The notes beneath the pieces are model-generated. The model had not been told where the DNA came from. It searched no databases and saw only the letters and a program-made list of their open reading frames with translations. The translations under genes and the position numbers were made by a program. Shown in pieces: positions 50,830 to 59,300 of a stretch of 64,000 nucleotides of DNA. Within the stretch, counting starts at the first letter, position 1. Every line of letters starts with the position of its first letter. This DNA is from Paenibacillus contaminans (GTDB lineage: Bacteria; Bacillota; Bacilli; Paenibacillales; NBRC-103111): assembly GCF_003285015.1 (NCBI RefSeq), contig NZ_QMFB01000001.1:372001-436000 (forward strand), written 5' to 3'.

Positions 50830-51783
50830 ATGACAACGACAGCCTTAACGGATAAGCAGCAGCCGCTGCCCTCCTCGTCATTAAAAAAGAAGTCGTATTT
50901 CGCGAGGCACTGGCCGATTTATTCCATGATCGTTCCCGGCCTGCTGTTCTTCGTCGTGTTCAAGTACATTCCGCTGGCGGGCAGCATCATCGCCTTTCAG
51001 GATTACAACGTGTTCGACGGAGTATTCGGAAGCAAATTCGTAGGGATGAAGCATTTTGACAATTTGTTCGCCTATCCCGAGTTTTACCGCGTGTTCAAAA
51101 ATACGCTGCTGATCAGCTTTTACCAGCTGTTGTTCGGATTCCCGGCGCCGATTGCGCTGGCGCTCCTGTTAAACGAAGTTCGCAAAATGATGTTTAAACG
51201 GACGCTGCAAACGGTTCTTTATTTGCCGCATTTCATATCCTGGGTAATCGTGGGCGGACTCGTCATCAACTTTTTGTCTCCAAGCACCGGATTGCTGAAC
51301 GATGTGATCAAGTGGTTTGGCGGAGAGCCTGTTTTCTTCATGCAGGAGCCCGACTACTTCCGCAGTATCATCGTCATTTCGAGTATTTGGAAGGAAGTGG
51401 GCTGGGGCACAATCATATATTTGGCTGCCATTGCCGGCATTAATCCCGACCTGTATGAAGCCGCCGAAGTTGATGGAGCGGGCAAATGGCGTCAAACAAT
51501 CAGCATCACGATTCCGAGCATATTGCCGACGATCATGGTTATGCTGCTGCTGCGTATCGGAAATATTCTCGATCTCGGCTTCGAGCAAATCTATACGCTG
51601 CTGAATCCGCTCGTCACGGAAACAGGCGAGGTGTTCGATACGTATATTTACCGGGTCGGCTTGCTGGGCGCCCAATACAGCTATACGACGGCAATCGGAT
51701 TATTTAAATCCGTGATCGGTTTCGTTCTTTTGATCGGAGCGAATTTCATCAGCCGGCGGACGACCGGCAATTCCATTTATTAA
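50830..51783 (+). CDS. Sugar ABC transporter permease, LplB type
   Basis: Inner-membrane permease of 317 residues with six membrane helices, beginning near residue 31 (IYSMIVPGLLFFVVFKYIPL). The EAA loop is YEAAEVDGAGKWRQT, and the end is SRRTTGNSIY. It is homologous to the fragment at 2-430. ATG 50830 is chosen where the LplB-type N-terminus begins; the longer frame upstream reads through the terminator region. It is the first gene of the carbohydrate locus, followed by its partner permease after 15 bases. The ATPase is probably a shared MsmX-type subunit encoded elsewhere. Confidence 0.94.
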   Translation: MTTTALTDKQQPLPSSSLKKKSYFARHWPIYSMIVPGLLFFVVFKYIPLAGSIIAFQDYNVFDGVFGSKFVGMKHFDNLFAYPEFYRVFKNTLLISFYQLLFGFPAPIALALLLNEVRKMMFKRTLQTVLYLPHFISWVIVGGLVINFLSPSTGLLNDVIKWFGGEPVFFMQEPDYFRSIIVISSIWKEVGWGTIIYLAAIAGINPDLYEAAEVDGAGKWRQTISITIPSILPTIMVMLLLRIGNILDLGFEQIYTLLNPLVTETGEVFDTYIYRVGLLGAQYSYTTAIGLFKSVIGFVLLIGANFISRRTTGNSIY

Positions 51784-51798
51784 AGGGGGTGTAAAGAG

Positions 51799-52668
51799 AT
51801 GAATAAACTGACTCCGCCTCAGCGAATATTTTCCGCTTTTAACTACGCTTTCTTGACGATATTCGGCATCACGATGCTGATTCCGTTCGTGCATATTATC
51901 GCTGGTTCGTTCAGCAGCTCGCTCGCGATTAAGCAGGGACTCGTCAGCATACTGCCGGTCGATTTTACGTTCGACAATTACAAGGCGGTCATGGCGGATC
52001 CGACGATATGGCAATCGTTTAGCGTAACGGTCCTTATAACGGTAGTCGGGACCTTTCTCAATTTGCTGCTGACATGCCTGATGGCATACGCTTTATCCAA
52101 GCATGATTTGAAGGGCCGCTCGCTGATCATGCTGCTCGTGCTGTTCACGATGATTTTTCAAGCTCCGATGATCCCTTCATACCTGCTGGTCAAATCGCTT
52201 GGCATGCTGAATACGATTTGGTCGGTTATCGTACCGGGACTCATCAGTGCATTTAATATGGTTATTATGATCTCTTTCTTCCGCAACATTCCTGACGGCC
52301 TGCTGGATTCGGCCAAAATCGACGGCTGCGGCGAGTACCGCACGTTATTTCAAATCGTTTTGCCTCTATCGCTGCCTTCGCTTATGACAATCGGGTTGTT
52401 TTATGCGGTAGGCCACTGGAACAGCTATTTCAATGCGATGATGTACATCCGTGATCCGAACCTGCATCCGCTGCAGCTTAAGCTGCGCAGGCTGATCGTA
52501 GAAAGCGATGTCGATTCGATGATGTCAAGCGCGATAGCGACCATGCAATCCGCGGAAGGCATCAAAATGGCGTCGATCCTGTTCGCGACGCTGCCGATTC
52601 TGATTGTTTATCCATTGATTCAAAAGCATTTCATGAAAGGCTCGATGCTTGGGTCAGTCAAAGGGTAA
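51799..52668 (+). CDS. Carbohydrate ABC transporter permease, YtcP type
   Basis: Partner permease of 289 residues, with six membrane helices. The loop reads LDSAKIDGCGEYRTLFQ and the C-terminus KGSMLGSVKG. It has the same layout as the permease at 464-1339. aaaggggg lies before ATG. It is followed by its binding-protein gene after 46 bases, so permease, permease and binding protein form a unit. It probably imports the oligosaccharide used by the enzymes downstream. Confidence 0.94.
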   Translation: MNKLTPPQRIFSAFNYAFLTIFGITMLIPFVHIIAGSFSSSLAIKQGLVSILPVDFTFDNYKAVMADPTIWQSFSVTVLITVVGTFLNLLLTCLMAYALSKHDLKGRSLIMLLVLFTMIFQAPMIPSYLLVKSLGMLNTIWSVIVPGLISAFNMVIMISFFRNIPDGLLDSAKIDGCGEYRTLFQIVLPLSLPSLMTIGLFYAVGHWNSYFNAMMYIRDPNLHPLQLKLRRLIVESDVDSMMSSAIATMQSAEGIKMASILFATLPILIVYPLIQKHFMKGSMLGSVKG

Positions 52669-52714
52669 TCATATAAACAACTCTAACAACAAGAGCTAAG
52701 GAGAGGGTCAAGTC

Positions 52715-54289
52715 ATGAAAATGAAAAAAGCATTGTCACTGATCGTCGGCACGACACTGGTAACGACGGCGCTCGCAGGCTGCGGCGCTTCCAAGGATGA
52801 CGGCAAAACGTCAGGAAGCGGCGGCGAAACGCCGGCCGTTTCCAAAATCTCGGTTGCGCTCGGAACGGGGAATCTTCCGTACGTCACTGGGTCGAGGGAT
52901 ATCAATAACGATAAGTATGTGAAGAAGCTCGAGGAGCTATCCGGCACCGATCTCAATCTGCAGCTCATCCCGCACGAAAACTATTCGCAAAACATTACGC
53001 TTATGTTCGCAAGCGGCGAATTACCGGAGCTTCTGCAAACGAAAGGCATCAATACGCAGGAGGTAGCGCCTGCAATCGATGCCGGCAATCTTCAGCCGCT
53101 TGACGAGCTGATCGACAAATATGGGCCGAACCTCAAAAAATATATCCCGAAGGAATCTTGGGATTCGGCGAGAGTAAGCAAGGACGGCAAAATATACGGT
53201 ATCCCGCAGGAAAATCCGATCCTGAATACTACGGTTACGTATATCCGACAGGACTGGCTGGACAAGCTCGGTTTGAAGGCGCCGAAAACGGTTGAAGAGT
53301 ACATCGAGGTACTTCGCGCATTCCGCGACAATGACCCTAACGGCAACGGCAAGAAAGACGAAATTCCGTTCTCCGCGCGATCGAAGTTTTCGTTCGGAAC
53401 GGCATTTTTCGGCGCCTATGATGTGCATCCGAAGCTGTGGAAGCTTGTCGATGGACAGCTGACGCCAAACTTCATCCGTCCGGAAATGAAAGATGCGCTC
53501 AAGCTGCACCGCCAGCTGTACGAAGAGAAGCTGCTTGACAACGAATTCCTCGTCATGACGGGTAAAGACTGGGACAACAAAATTAAAGGAACCGGCGTAG
53601 TAGGCATGTGGGCGCATGACGCATCCTATCCGGACAAATGGGAAAACGACGTCAAAGCGAGTGTGCCATCGGCGAAAGTATCCGTCATCAATTCTCCTGT
53701 AGGACCGAGCGGCAAGCCGGGTGGCGTAGACAACATCAACTCGACGGTATCCGATTATGTATGGGTCATCCCGAAATCGGCCAAAAACGCCGAACAAATC
53801 ATCAAGTTCTTGGACTGGTTCTATGATCCGGCGAATAAGGCGAAAGACGACTTTCTGGAATTCGGGCTCGAAGGCGATAACTTTACGATGGATAACGGAG
53901 CTGTCAAATACAACTATCCGAAAACGGCGGAGGAAACGTCCGCGGAGTTCATGCATCAGAGCTGGCTGGCGTTCACTGGGCCGAAAAAGCATCTGACCGA
54001 CGAATCGTTTATCAAAAACCGTCCGGGCGGCGACAAAATTCTCGCATCGCTGGCGATCGCCAAAACGGAAGGCATCAAGGACGACGGACTGGGCATGCCG
54101 GTAATGCCTACCTTGCAATCACGCCCCGAGCTGAATTATGACGGCCTATGGCTGGAATTTGCCTCGAAGGTCATTACAGGCAAAGAATCGGTCGACAAAT
54201 TCGACGATTTCGTCAACGACTGGAAAAAACGCGGCGGCGATCAACTGATCAAAGAAGCGACGGAATGGTATAACAAAACGCAAAAATAG
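52715..54289 (+). CDS. Extracellular sugar-binding lipoprotein
   Basis: Substrate-binding protein of 524 residues, the long LplA/YtcQ type. A lipoprotein signal is clear: basic start, hydrophobic core and lipobox TALAGC (Cys 23), followed by a flexible Gly/Ser linker. The mature protein has family blocks such as DLNLQLIPHENYSQ, IYGIPQENPILN and RQDWLDKLGLKAPKTVEEY, and DPNGNGKKDEIPF (a calcium-binding-like loop). It captures the ligand outside the cell for the two permeases. A terminator follows at 54385, so later genes may use another promoter as well. Confidence 0.94.
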   Translation: MKMKKALSLIVGTTLVTTALAGCGASKDDGKTSGSGGETPAVSKISVALGTGNLPYVTGSRDINNDKYVKKLEELSGTDLNLQLIPHENYSQNITLMFASGELPELLQTKGINTQEVAPAIDAGNLQPLDELIDKYGPNLKKYIPKESWDSARVSKDGKIYGIPQENPILNTTVTYIRQDWLDKLGLKAPKTVEEYIEVLRAFRDNDPNGNGKKDEIPFSARSKFSFGTAFFGAYDVHPKLWKLVDGQLTPNFIRPEMKDALKLHRQLYEEKLLDNEFLVMTGKDWDNKIKGTGVVGMWAHDASYPDKWENDVKASVPSAKVSVINSPVGPSGKPGGVDNINSTVSDYVWVIPKSAKNAEQIIKFLDWFYDPANKAKDDFLEFGLEGDNFTMDNGAVKYNYPKTAEETSAEFMHQSWLAFTGPKKHLTDESFIKNRPGGDKILASLAIAKTEGIKDDGLGMPVMPTLQSRPELNYDGLWLEFASKVITGKESVDKFDDFVNDWKKRGGDQLIKEATEWYNKTQK

Positions 54290-54384
54290 TCCTGATCCTG
54301 AAGCGGACAGGAACGGATAAACGAGAATAGGTTGAATCTTCGTATCCGTGCAATGCTTGGCCGCAAACATATGCGGGAAAGGAG

Positions 54385-54425
54385 CCCCCGATGTCCCGAT
54401 AAGGAAGCATCGGGGGTACCTTTTT
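54385..54425 (+). terminator. Intrinsic terminator after the binding-protein gene
   Basis: cccccgatg and catcggggg form a perfect 9-base stem over a 14-base loop, with TTTTT four bases later. Partial read-through would set transporter-to-enzyme ratios. Confidence 0.82.
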
Positions 54426-54556
54426 CATGGACAATATTTCATGACGGTGACGCTCGACACAATCAAACGCCTTGAGACTAATACATCCATAGATATTTTC
54501 GGGTATACAAAGCAAGCAGGCGTACAACTTAGAGGTCTTTCGGGAGGAGAGTAAAA

Positions 54557-55753
54557 ATGAATACACTTGCGATTAACGGCGGGACGCCGGTGAGAACGAA
54601 TCCGTTCCCCAAATGGCCGATATTCGGCAAAGAGGAAGAAGAGCTTATCCTAGAGGTAGTCCGGTCGGGTAAATGGGGCGGATCGACACGCAACATGCTT
54701 CCGGTCATGGAGGAAAAGTTTGCCGCCATGCATGATGCGAAGTATGCCGTGTCCGTAGTTAACGGAACGATCGGCTTGACGGTGGCGCTGCAGGCGCTGG
54801 GCGTACAGCCAGGAGACGAAGTGATCATGCCTCCGTACACATTCATCGCAACGGCGTCGTGCGCGCTGCTGTTCGGCGCTATCCCGGTGTTCGTCGACGT
54901 CGAGCCGGACACGCTGCTTCTCGATCCGGAGAAGGTGGAGGCCGCAATCACGCCTAGGACAAAAGCGATTATCGCGGTGCACATAGCAGGCGCTTCGGCG
55001 AATATGACCCGGCTGGGCGAGATCGCCCGCAAGCACGGCCTTGGTCTGCTGGAGGATGCGGCGCAAGGTGTAGGCGCAAGCTGGGACGGAAAGCCCGTCG
55101 GCGCGCTTGGCGATTTCGGCTCGTTCAGCTTTCAATCCGGTAAAAACGTGACCGCGGGCGAGGGAGGCATACTGCTGACGAATGACGAGAAGCTTGCGGA
55201 TACCGCATGGTCGATCGCCAATGTTGGGCGTGTCCGCAACGGTGCGTGGTATCAGCATGAGCGGGTAGGCTGGAACCTCAGGATGACGGAGTTTCAAGCC
55301 GCGATCGTACTGGCGCAGCTGACGCGTTACGACGAACAGCTGCTGCACCGCGACCGCAATGCGAAGCTGCTTGACGAGCTTCTGGCGGACATGCCGGGCT
55401 TGCGTACGCTCAGGCACGATCCGCGAATGACGCAGCATGCGCATCACATGTACATGTTCGCAATGACGCCGGACGCCGCCGAGCTAGCGGACAAGGAAGC
55501 GTTCATCCGGCATGTCAATGCGGAAGGCGTGCCGCTTCATCCCGGCTACGTAACGCTGAACAAGAACGGGGCGATCATAAGCGACATCGAGAAATGGACC
55601 GGCGAACGCCGCGAGCAGTTTTGTCCGGTAAGCGAGCGGTTTGCCGAGCGTGAGGGATTATGGCTGCATCAGAATGTGCTGCTCGGCTCGGAAGCCGATA
55701 TGTATGATGTGGCGGCAGCTCTGCGAAAAGTTCTGAAAGCAAGCGGGTTATAG
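54557..55753 (+). CDS. DegT/DnrJ/EryC1/StrS-type PLP aminotransferase
   Basis: Sugar aminotransferase of 398 residues. PLP is expected on the Lys in SFQSGKNVTAGEGG (near 193), with the cofactor Asp/Gln in LEDAAQGVGASW and GGxPVRTNPFPKWP at the N-terminus, typical of the family. These enzymes transaminate keto-sugars or keto-cyclitols. In a catabolic-looking locus it may instead remove an amino group, working in reverse, or act on an oxidised inositol-like ring. gggaggag precedes ATG. It lies between the transporter genes and the NodB-like pair. The substrate is unknown. Confidence 0.93.
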   Translation: MNTLAINGGTPVRTNPFPKWPIFGKEEEELILEVVRSGKWGGSTRNMLPVMEEKFAAMHDAKYAVSVVNGTIGLTVALQALGVQPGDEVIMPPYTFIATASCALLFGAIPVFVDVEPDTLLLDPEKVEAAITPRTKAIIAVHIAGASANMTRLGEIARKHGLGLLEDAAQGVGASWDGKPVGALGDFGSFSFQSGKNVTAGEGGILLTNDEKLADTAWSIANVGRVRNGAWYQHERVGWNLRMTEFQAAIVLAQLTRYDEQLLHRDRNAKLLDELLADMPGLRTLRHDPRMTQHAHHMYMFAMTPDAAELADKEAFIRHVNAEGVPLHPGYVTLNKNGAIISDIEKWTGERREQFCPVSERFAEREGLWLHQNVLLGSEADMYDVAAALRKVLKASGL

Positions 55754-55823
55754 AGGAAGGAATTGGTACGGGAATCACGTATATGTTATTAAACGTAAAA
55801 CGGATACGGGAGTGAGAGAAACG

Positions 55824-57551
55824 ATGAGGATGGCGAGAGTCGGCGTTTTGCTTGATCGCCGGACGTTGGAGCGGAAATGGAATTTGCGGTTGAATGCTTG
55901 GGAATGTTACGTAACCGAATTGCTTGATAAGCGGCGTATTCCGTATGAACGGATCGAATCGTTGGAGGAGTTAGAGGCAATGCACATGCGCCCCGATCTG
56001 CTTATCGCCGCTGCGGTTCCCGAGACGGGGGATACATCAAACCGGTTATGGCGTTACGCCGAAGCGGGCGGCACGATAGTTGCATACGGAACGGTGGACT
56101 CCATGTCCGATAAGCTTTGGCATCGGCGAGGCGAACCGTTTGGCGCATCGTACGTCCGACTGCCGGAGCATTTCGGCGCGGACCGTCCTCTCAGGGCGCT
56201 CCACGTATCGCCGTGGCGCACGGACGACGGCGTAGCGACAGTATGCGAAAATACGGGAGAGGTGACGCCCGGAAGGCCGGACGCAGCGTCTTCGGCGCCT
56301 GCTCTGCAGTCGTTCCCGATCGGCGCCGGCCGGCTCGACCGGTGGACAGTCGATATCCCGGCGACGATCGTCGGTCTGCAGCAGGGGCAACAGCCGGTTC
56401 TGGCGGATGGCGTTCCTGCGCCAGACGGTACGGCTCCGGTAAACGACGGAGTGCTTAAGGCGGATGATCGAAGCGAGATGGATTGGCAATGGGATCGTCG
56501 TATGACGGAAACCGGCTCTCCGTATTTCGCACATCCATATGCCGATTTATGGCGGGAGGTTTTGATCGGGCATCTGGTTCGACTGTGTGCCGAACGCGGG
56601 TTGTCGCTGCCGTTCGTCGGTTATTGGCCGGAAGGCGTCGATCAGGTGGCGCTGCTTTCGCATGACAGTGACGGAAATATCGACGAACATGCGGCATCGA
56701 CGCTACGGCTTCTTGAGGAGTGCGGCATTTCTTCGAGCTGGTGCATGCTCGAGCCGGGCTACTCGCGGGAAATGCATGAACGTATTGCTGACGCCGGTCA
56801 TGAGCTTGCTTTTCATTATAATGCGGTGGAAGCGGACGACGGCTCCTGGGACGGCGCCGAATTTGCCCGCCAGCTTAACGTGCTGCAGAAGGACGGGGGC
56901 ATCGGCAGGATGGTATCGAATAAAAACCATCTGACCCGCTTCGAAGCATACGGCGAATTGTTCCGCTGGTGCGAGCAGAATGGAATCGAAGCCGACCAGA
57001 CGCGTGGTCCGAGCAAGAAAGGAAATGTCGGTTTTTTATTCGGAACCTGTCACCCCTATATTCCTGTCGCGTGGAGCGACGAGTGCAACCGGCTGTACGA
57101 CGTGCTCGAAATCGGCTTTCTCACCCAGGATCTCGATATCGGCAAATGGGCCGATTCAAGCGTGATCGTACCGTTTCTGGATGAAGTGAAACAAGTGGAG
57201 GGCGTAGCGCACTTTTTAGCTCACCAGGTTCATATTCATAATCGGGAAGAGGTGCGGGAGTCGATCCGCAAGCTCGTTCGGGAAGCGCGGACGCGCGGAT
57301 TCGCGTTCTGGACTTCCGCCGAGATTAACGAGTGGGAACGAGGGCGGAGGACGCTCCGCATAACGGGAATCGAGCCGGACGGCACTTGCCGGGTTTCCGG
57401 CACGAGCAAACGCGACGCCGTCATTCTGGTGCCGCTCCCGCCTGGAAGCGCGGCGCAAGCCGATGAAGTCCGTTACAGCGTTCCGTGCCGCCGGTCAGTC
57501 GCTGCCGGAAGTTCGTCGCCGTCAGGAGGAATGTCGAATGCGGATCGCTAA
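55824..57551 (+). CDS. Two-domain NodB-like deacetylase candidate (copy 1)
   Basis: Cytosolic protein of 575 residues, no signal peptide. Residues 1-110 look like a GATase-type or flavodoxin-like domain (VGVLLDRR, GGTIVAYGT). Residues 270-510 carry NodB-like polysaccharide deacetylase motifs: Asp pair in ALLSHDSDGN (near 281), HxxxxH in GHELAFHYNA (near 328) and a late His in LAHQVHIH. This suggests metal-dependent de-N- or de-O-acylation. The start is set by alignment with copy 2 (MRMARVGVLLDRR versus MRIAKVGVLFDKR). It overlaps copy 2 by 14 bases. I know of no named family with this exact domain order. Confidence 0.75.
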   Translation: MRMARVGVLLDRRTLERKWNLRLNAWECYVTELLDKRRIPYERIESLEELEAMHMRPDLLIAAAVPETGDTSNRLWRYAEAGGTIVAYGTVDSMSDKLWHRRGEPFGASYVRLPEHFGADRPLRALHVSPWRTDDGVATVCENTGEVTPGRPDAASSAPALQSFPIGAGRLDRWTVDIPATIVGLQQGQQPVLADGVPAPDGTAPVNDGVLKADDRSEMDWQWDRRMTETGSPYFAHPYADLWREVLIGHLVRLCAERGLSLPFVGYWPEGVDQVALLSHDSDGNIDEHAASTLRLLEECGISSSWCMLEPGYSREMHERIADAGHELAFHYNAVEADDGSWDGAEFARQLNVLQKDGGIGRMVSNKNHLTRFEAYGELFRWCEQNGIEADQTRGPSKKGNVGFLFGTCHPYIPVAWSDECNRLYDVLEIGFLTQDLDIGKWADSSVIVPFLDEVKQVEGVAHFLAHQVHIHNREEVRESIRKLVREARTRGFAFWTSAEINEWERGRRTLRITGIEPDGTCRVSGTSKRDAVILVPLPPGSAAQADEVRYSVPCRRSVAAGSSSPSGGMSNADR

Positions 57552-59244
57552 AGTCGGCGTATTGTTCGATAAGCGTGACGCCGAACGGAGATGGCGCTTA
57601 GACTTGAACGTATTCGGCAATTATGTTTGCGAGGTGCTGCAGCATGCCGGTATTCCTTTCGACCATTACGACAACGCGGACCTTGCAGCAAGCGAAGCCC
57701 CGGATCTGCTTCTTGTTGCGCATTGCGGCGAGGATCGGAGCACGGCCGACAAGCTATGGGCTTATGCGGAACGAGGTGGCACGCTGATTGTTTATGGCAC
57801 GCTGGATGTACTTGCGGCACGCGTTGGTTATGAGCCGGCCGGAGAAATCGGAGCGGGATATGCCGACATCGGCCGAACAACAGCCGGGTCTGAAAGTCCT
57901 CTTCGTTTTCTTGCGGCGAAGCCTTGGCGTCTTCCTGCAGGCCAACAGCAGCTGTGCGAATCGGAGGCTGCCGGCGTATTGCGCGATGGCAGCCCTGACG
58001 GGAAAGAAGCCGGCCCCGCGTTTATACGGTTCGCGGTCGGCCGGGGCTCGATCGAACGCTGGTCGGTGGCCGTAATGGATACGATCGTTTTGCTTCAGCA
58101 AGGCAAGCAGCCTGTAATTCGCGACGGCGTTCCGGCGTTTGACGGAACGGCTTCAATCGACGACGGGAATCTGAAAGCGGACGACGAATATGCGGTCGAT
58201 TGGGTTTACGACCGGGAACGTTCGGCGGCAGGCGAGCCGTTTTTTGCGCATCCGTATGCGGATTTGTGGCGCGAAGCGCTTGTATCGCATCTGCTCCGGG
58301 CCGCCCTTGCAAAAGGGCTGCCGCTGCCGTTTATCGACCGGTGGCCCGAGGGCGTGGAACATGTGGCGCTTCTATCGCTGGACAGCGATCATACGGGCGA
58401 CAAGGAAGCGGTGACGACGCTTGAACTGCTTGATTCATGCGGCGTCCCTGCGACCTGGTGTATGATGGCGCCCTGGTACAGCCGCGGCATGTATGAGCGG
58501 GTGCGCTTGGAAGGGCATGAAATCGCCTTTCACTATAATGCGGTAGCGGCGGATGAAGGCGAATGGTCGGAGGAAGCTTTCGAGAGTCAGTTGAACGGGC
58601 TGCTGCAATCCGTACCCGCCGATAAAGTCGTATCCAACAAAAATCATTTGACCCGAGTCGAAGGCTGGGGCGAGCTTTTCCGCTGGTGCGAACGGTTCGG
58701 GATTGCTTCCGATCAAACCCGGGGCGGCAGCAAGCGAGGGAATATCGGGTTTCTGTATGGCACATGCCAGCCGTATTTCCCGGCTGCTTGGAGCGACGAA
58801 CGCAATCGTACGTACGACGTGCTGGAGATCGGGTTCCATTACGGCGACTTTTTGCAATGCGATCCGAGTCTGATCGCGCCCATATTGGAGCAGGCCGCTT
58901 TGGTTCGCGGCGTCGCGCATTTTGTCTTCCATCAAATCCATATCGACCGGAAATCGGCCATTCGCGAGTGGCTGCGCCGATATACGAAGGAGGCGAAGCA
59001 GCGCGGATTCGTTTTTTGGACGGGCGAGCAAATCAATAAGTGGGAGAGAGCGCGGCGAAAGCTGCGGATAGAAGGTTCAGCTGCCGAAGACCGTTTGACC
59101 GTCTCAAACACAGGAGGCGATCATGGGCCGCAAGGCGTTCGGATATGTATTCCGGTGTTAGGGGAGGAGCAAGATGATGCCGTGCGTTATGGAGTACGCT
59201 GCCGGCTCGTTGATCTTAACGGCGAATCGACCGTTAGCTCCTGA
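57538..59244 (+). CDS. Two-domain NodB-like deacetylase candidate (copy 2)
   Basis: Paralogue of the preceding protein, 568 residues, collinear along its whole length. Shared blocks are GEPFFAHPYADLWREAL, LPLPFIDRWPEGVEHVALLS, TWCMMAPWYSRGMYER, GHEIAFHYNAVAADEG and VSNKNHLTRVEGWGELFRWC. The Asp pair is LDSDHTG rather than HDSDGN in copy 1, so the two may differ in substrate or metal. The late His is in VFHQIHID. aggagga precedes ATG inside copy 1. Two copies in one operon suggest two successive or complementary cleavages of acyl groups on the imported sugar, or a heterodimer. Confidence 0.75.
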   Translation: MRIAKVGVLFDKRDAERRWRLDLNVFGNYVCEVLQHAGIPFDHYDNADLAASEAPDLLLVAHCGEDRSTADKLWAYAERGGTLIVYGTLDVLAARVGYEPAGEIGAGYADIGRTTAGSESPLRFLAAKPWRLPAGQQQLCESEAAGVLRDGSPDGKEAGPAFIRFAVGRGSIERWSVAVMDTIVLLQQGKQPVIRDGVPAFDGTASIDDGNLKADDEYAVDWVYDRERSAAGEPFFAHPYADLWREALVSHLLRAALAKGLPLPFIDRWPEGVEHVALLSLDSDHTGDKEAVTTLELLDSCGVPATWCMMAPWYSRGMYERVRLEGHEIAFHYNAVAADEGEWSEEAFESQLNGLLQSVPADKVVSNKNHLTRVEGWGELFRWCERFGIASDQTRGGSKRGNIGFLYGTCQPYFPAAWSDERNRTYDVLEIGFHYGDFLQCDPSLIAPILEQAALVRGVAHFVFHQIHIDRKSAIREWLRRYTKEAKQRGFVFWTGEQINKWERARRKLRIEGSAAEDRLTVSNTGGDHGPQGVRICIPVLGEEQDDAVRYGVRCRLVDLNGESTVSS

Positions 59245-59300
59245 ACATAACCCGATATCATGTTGTATGCGATAAATGATTTTCGACAGGAGGAAATGTT

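Noticed and set aside
53021..54118. Minus-strand frame of 365 codons within the binding-protein gene
   Set aside because: The plus-strand lipoprotein is unambiguous. The antisense product is Arg/Phe-rich with no domain.
54650..55447. Minus-strand frame of 265 codons within the DegT gene
   Set aside because: Antisense shadow of a clear aminotransferase in GC-rich codons.
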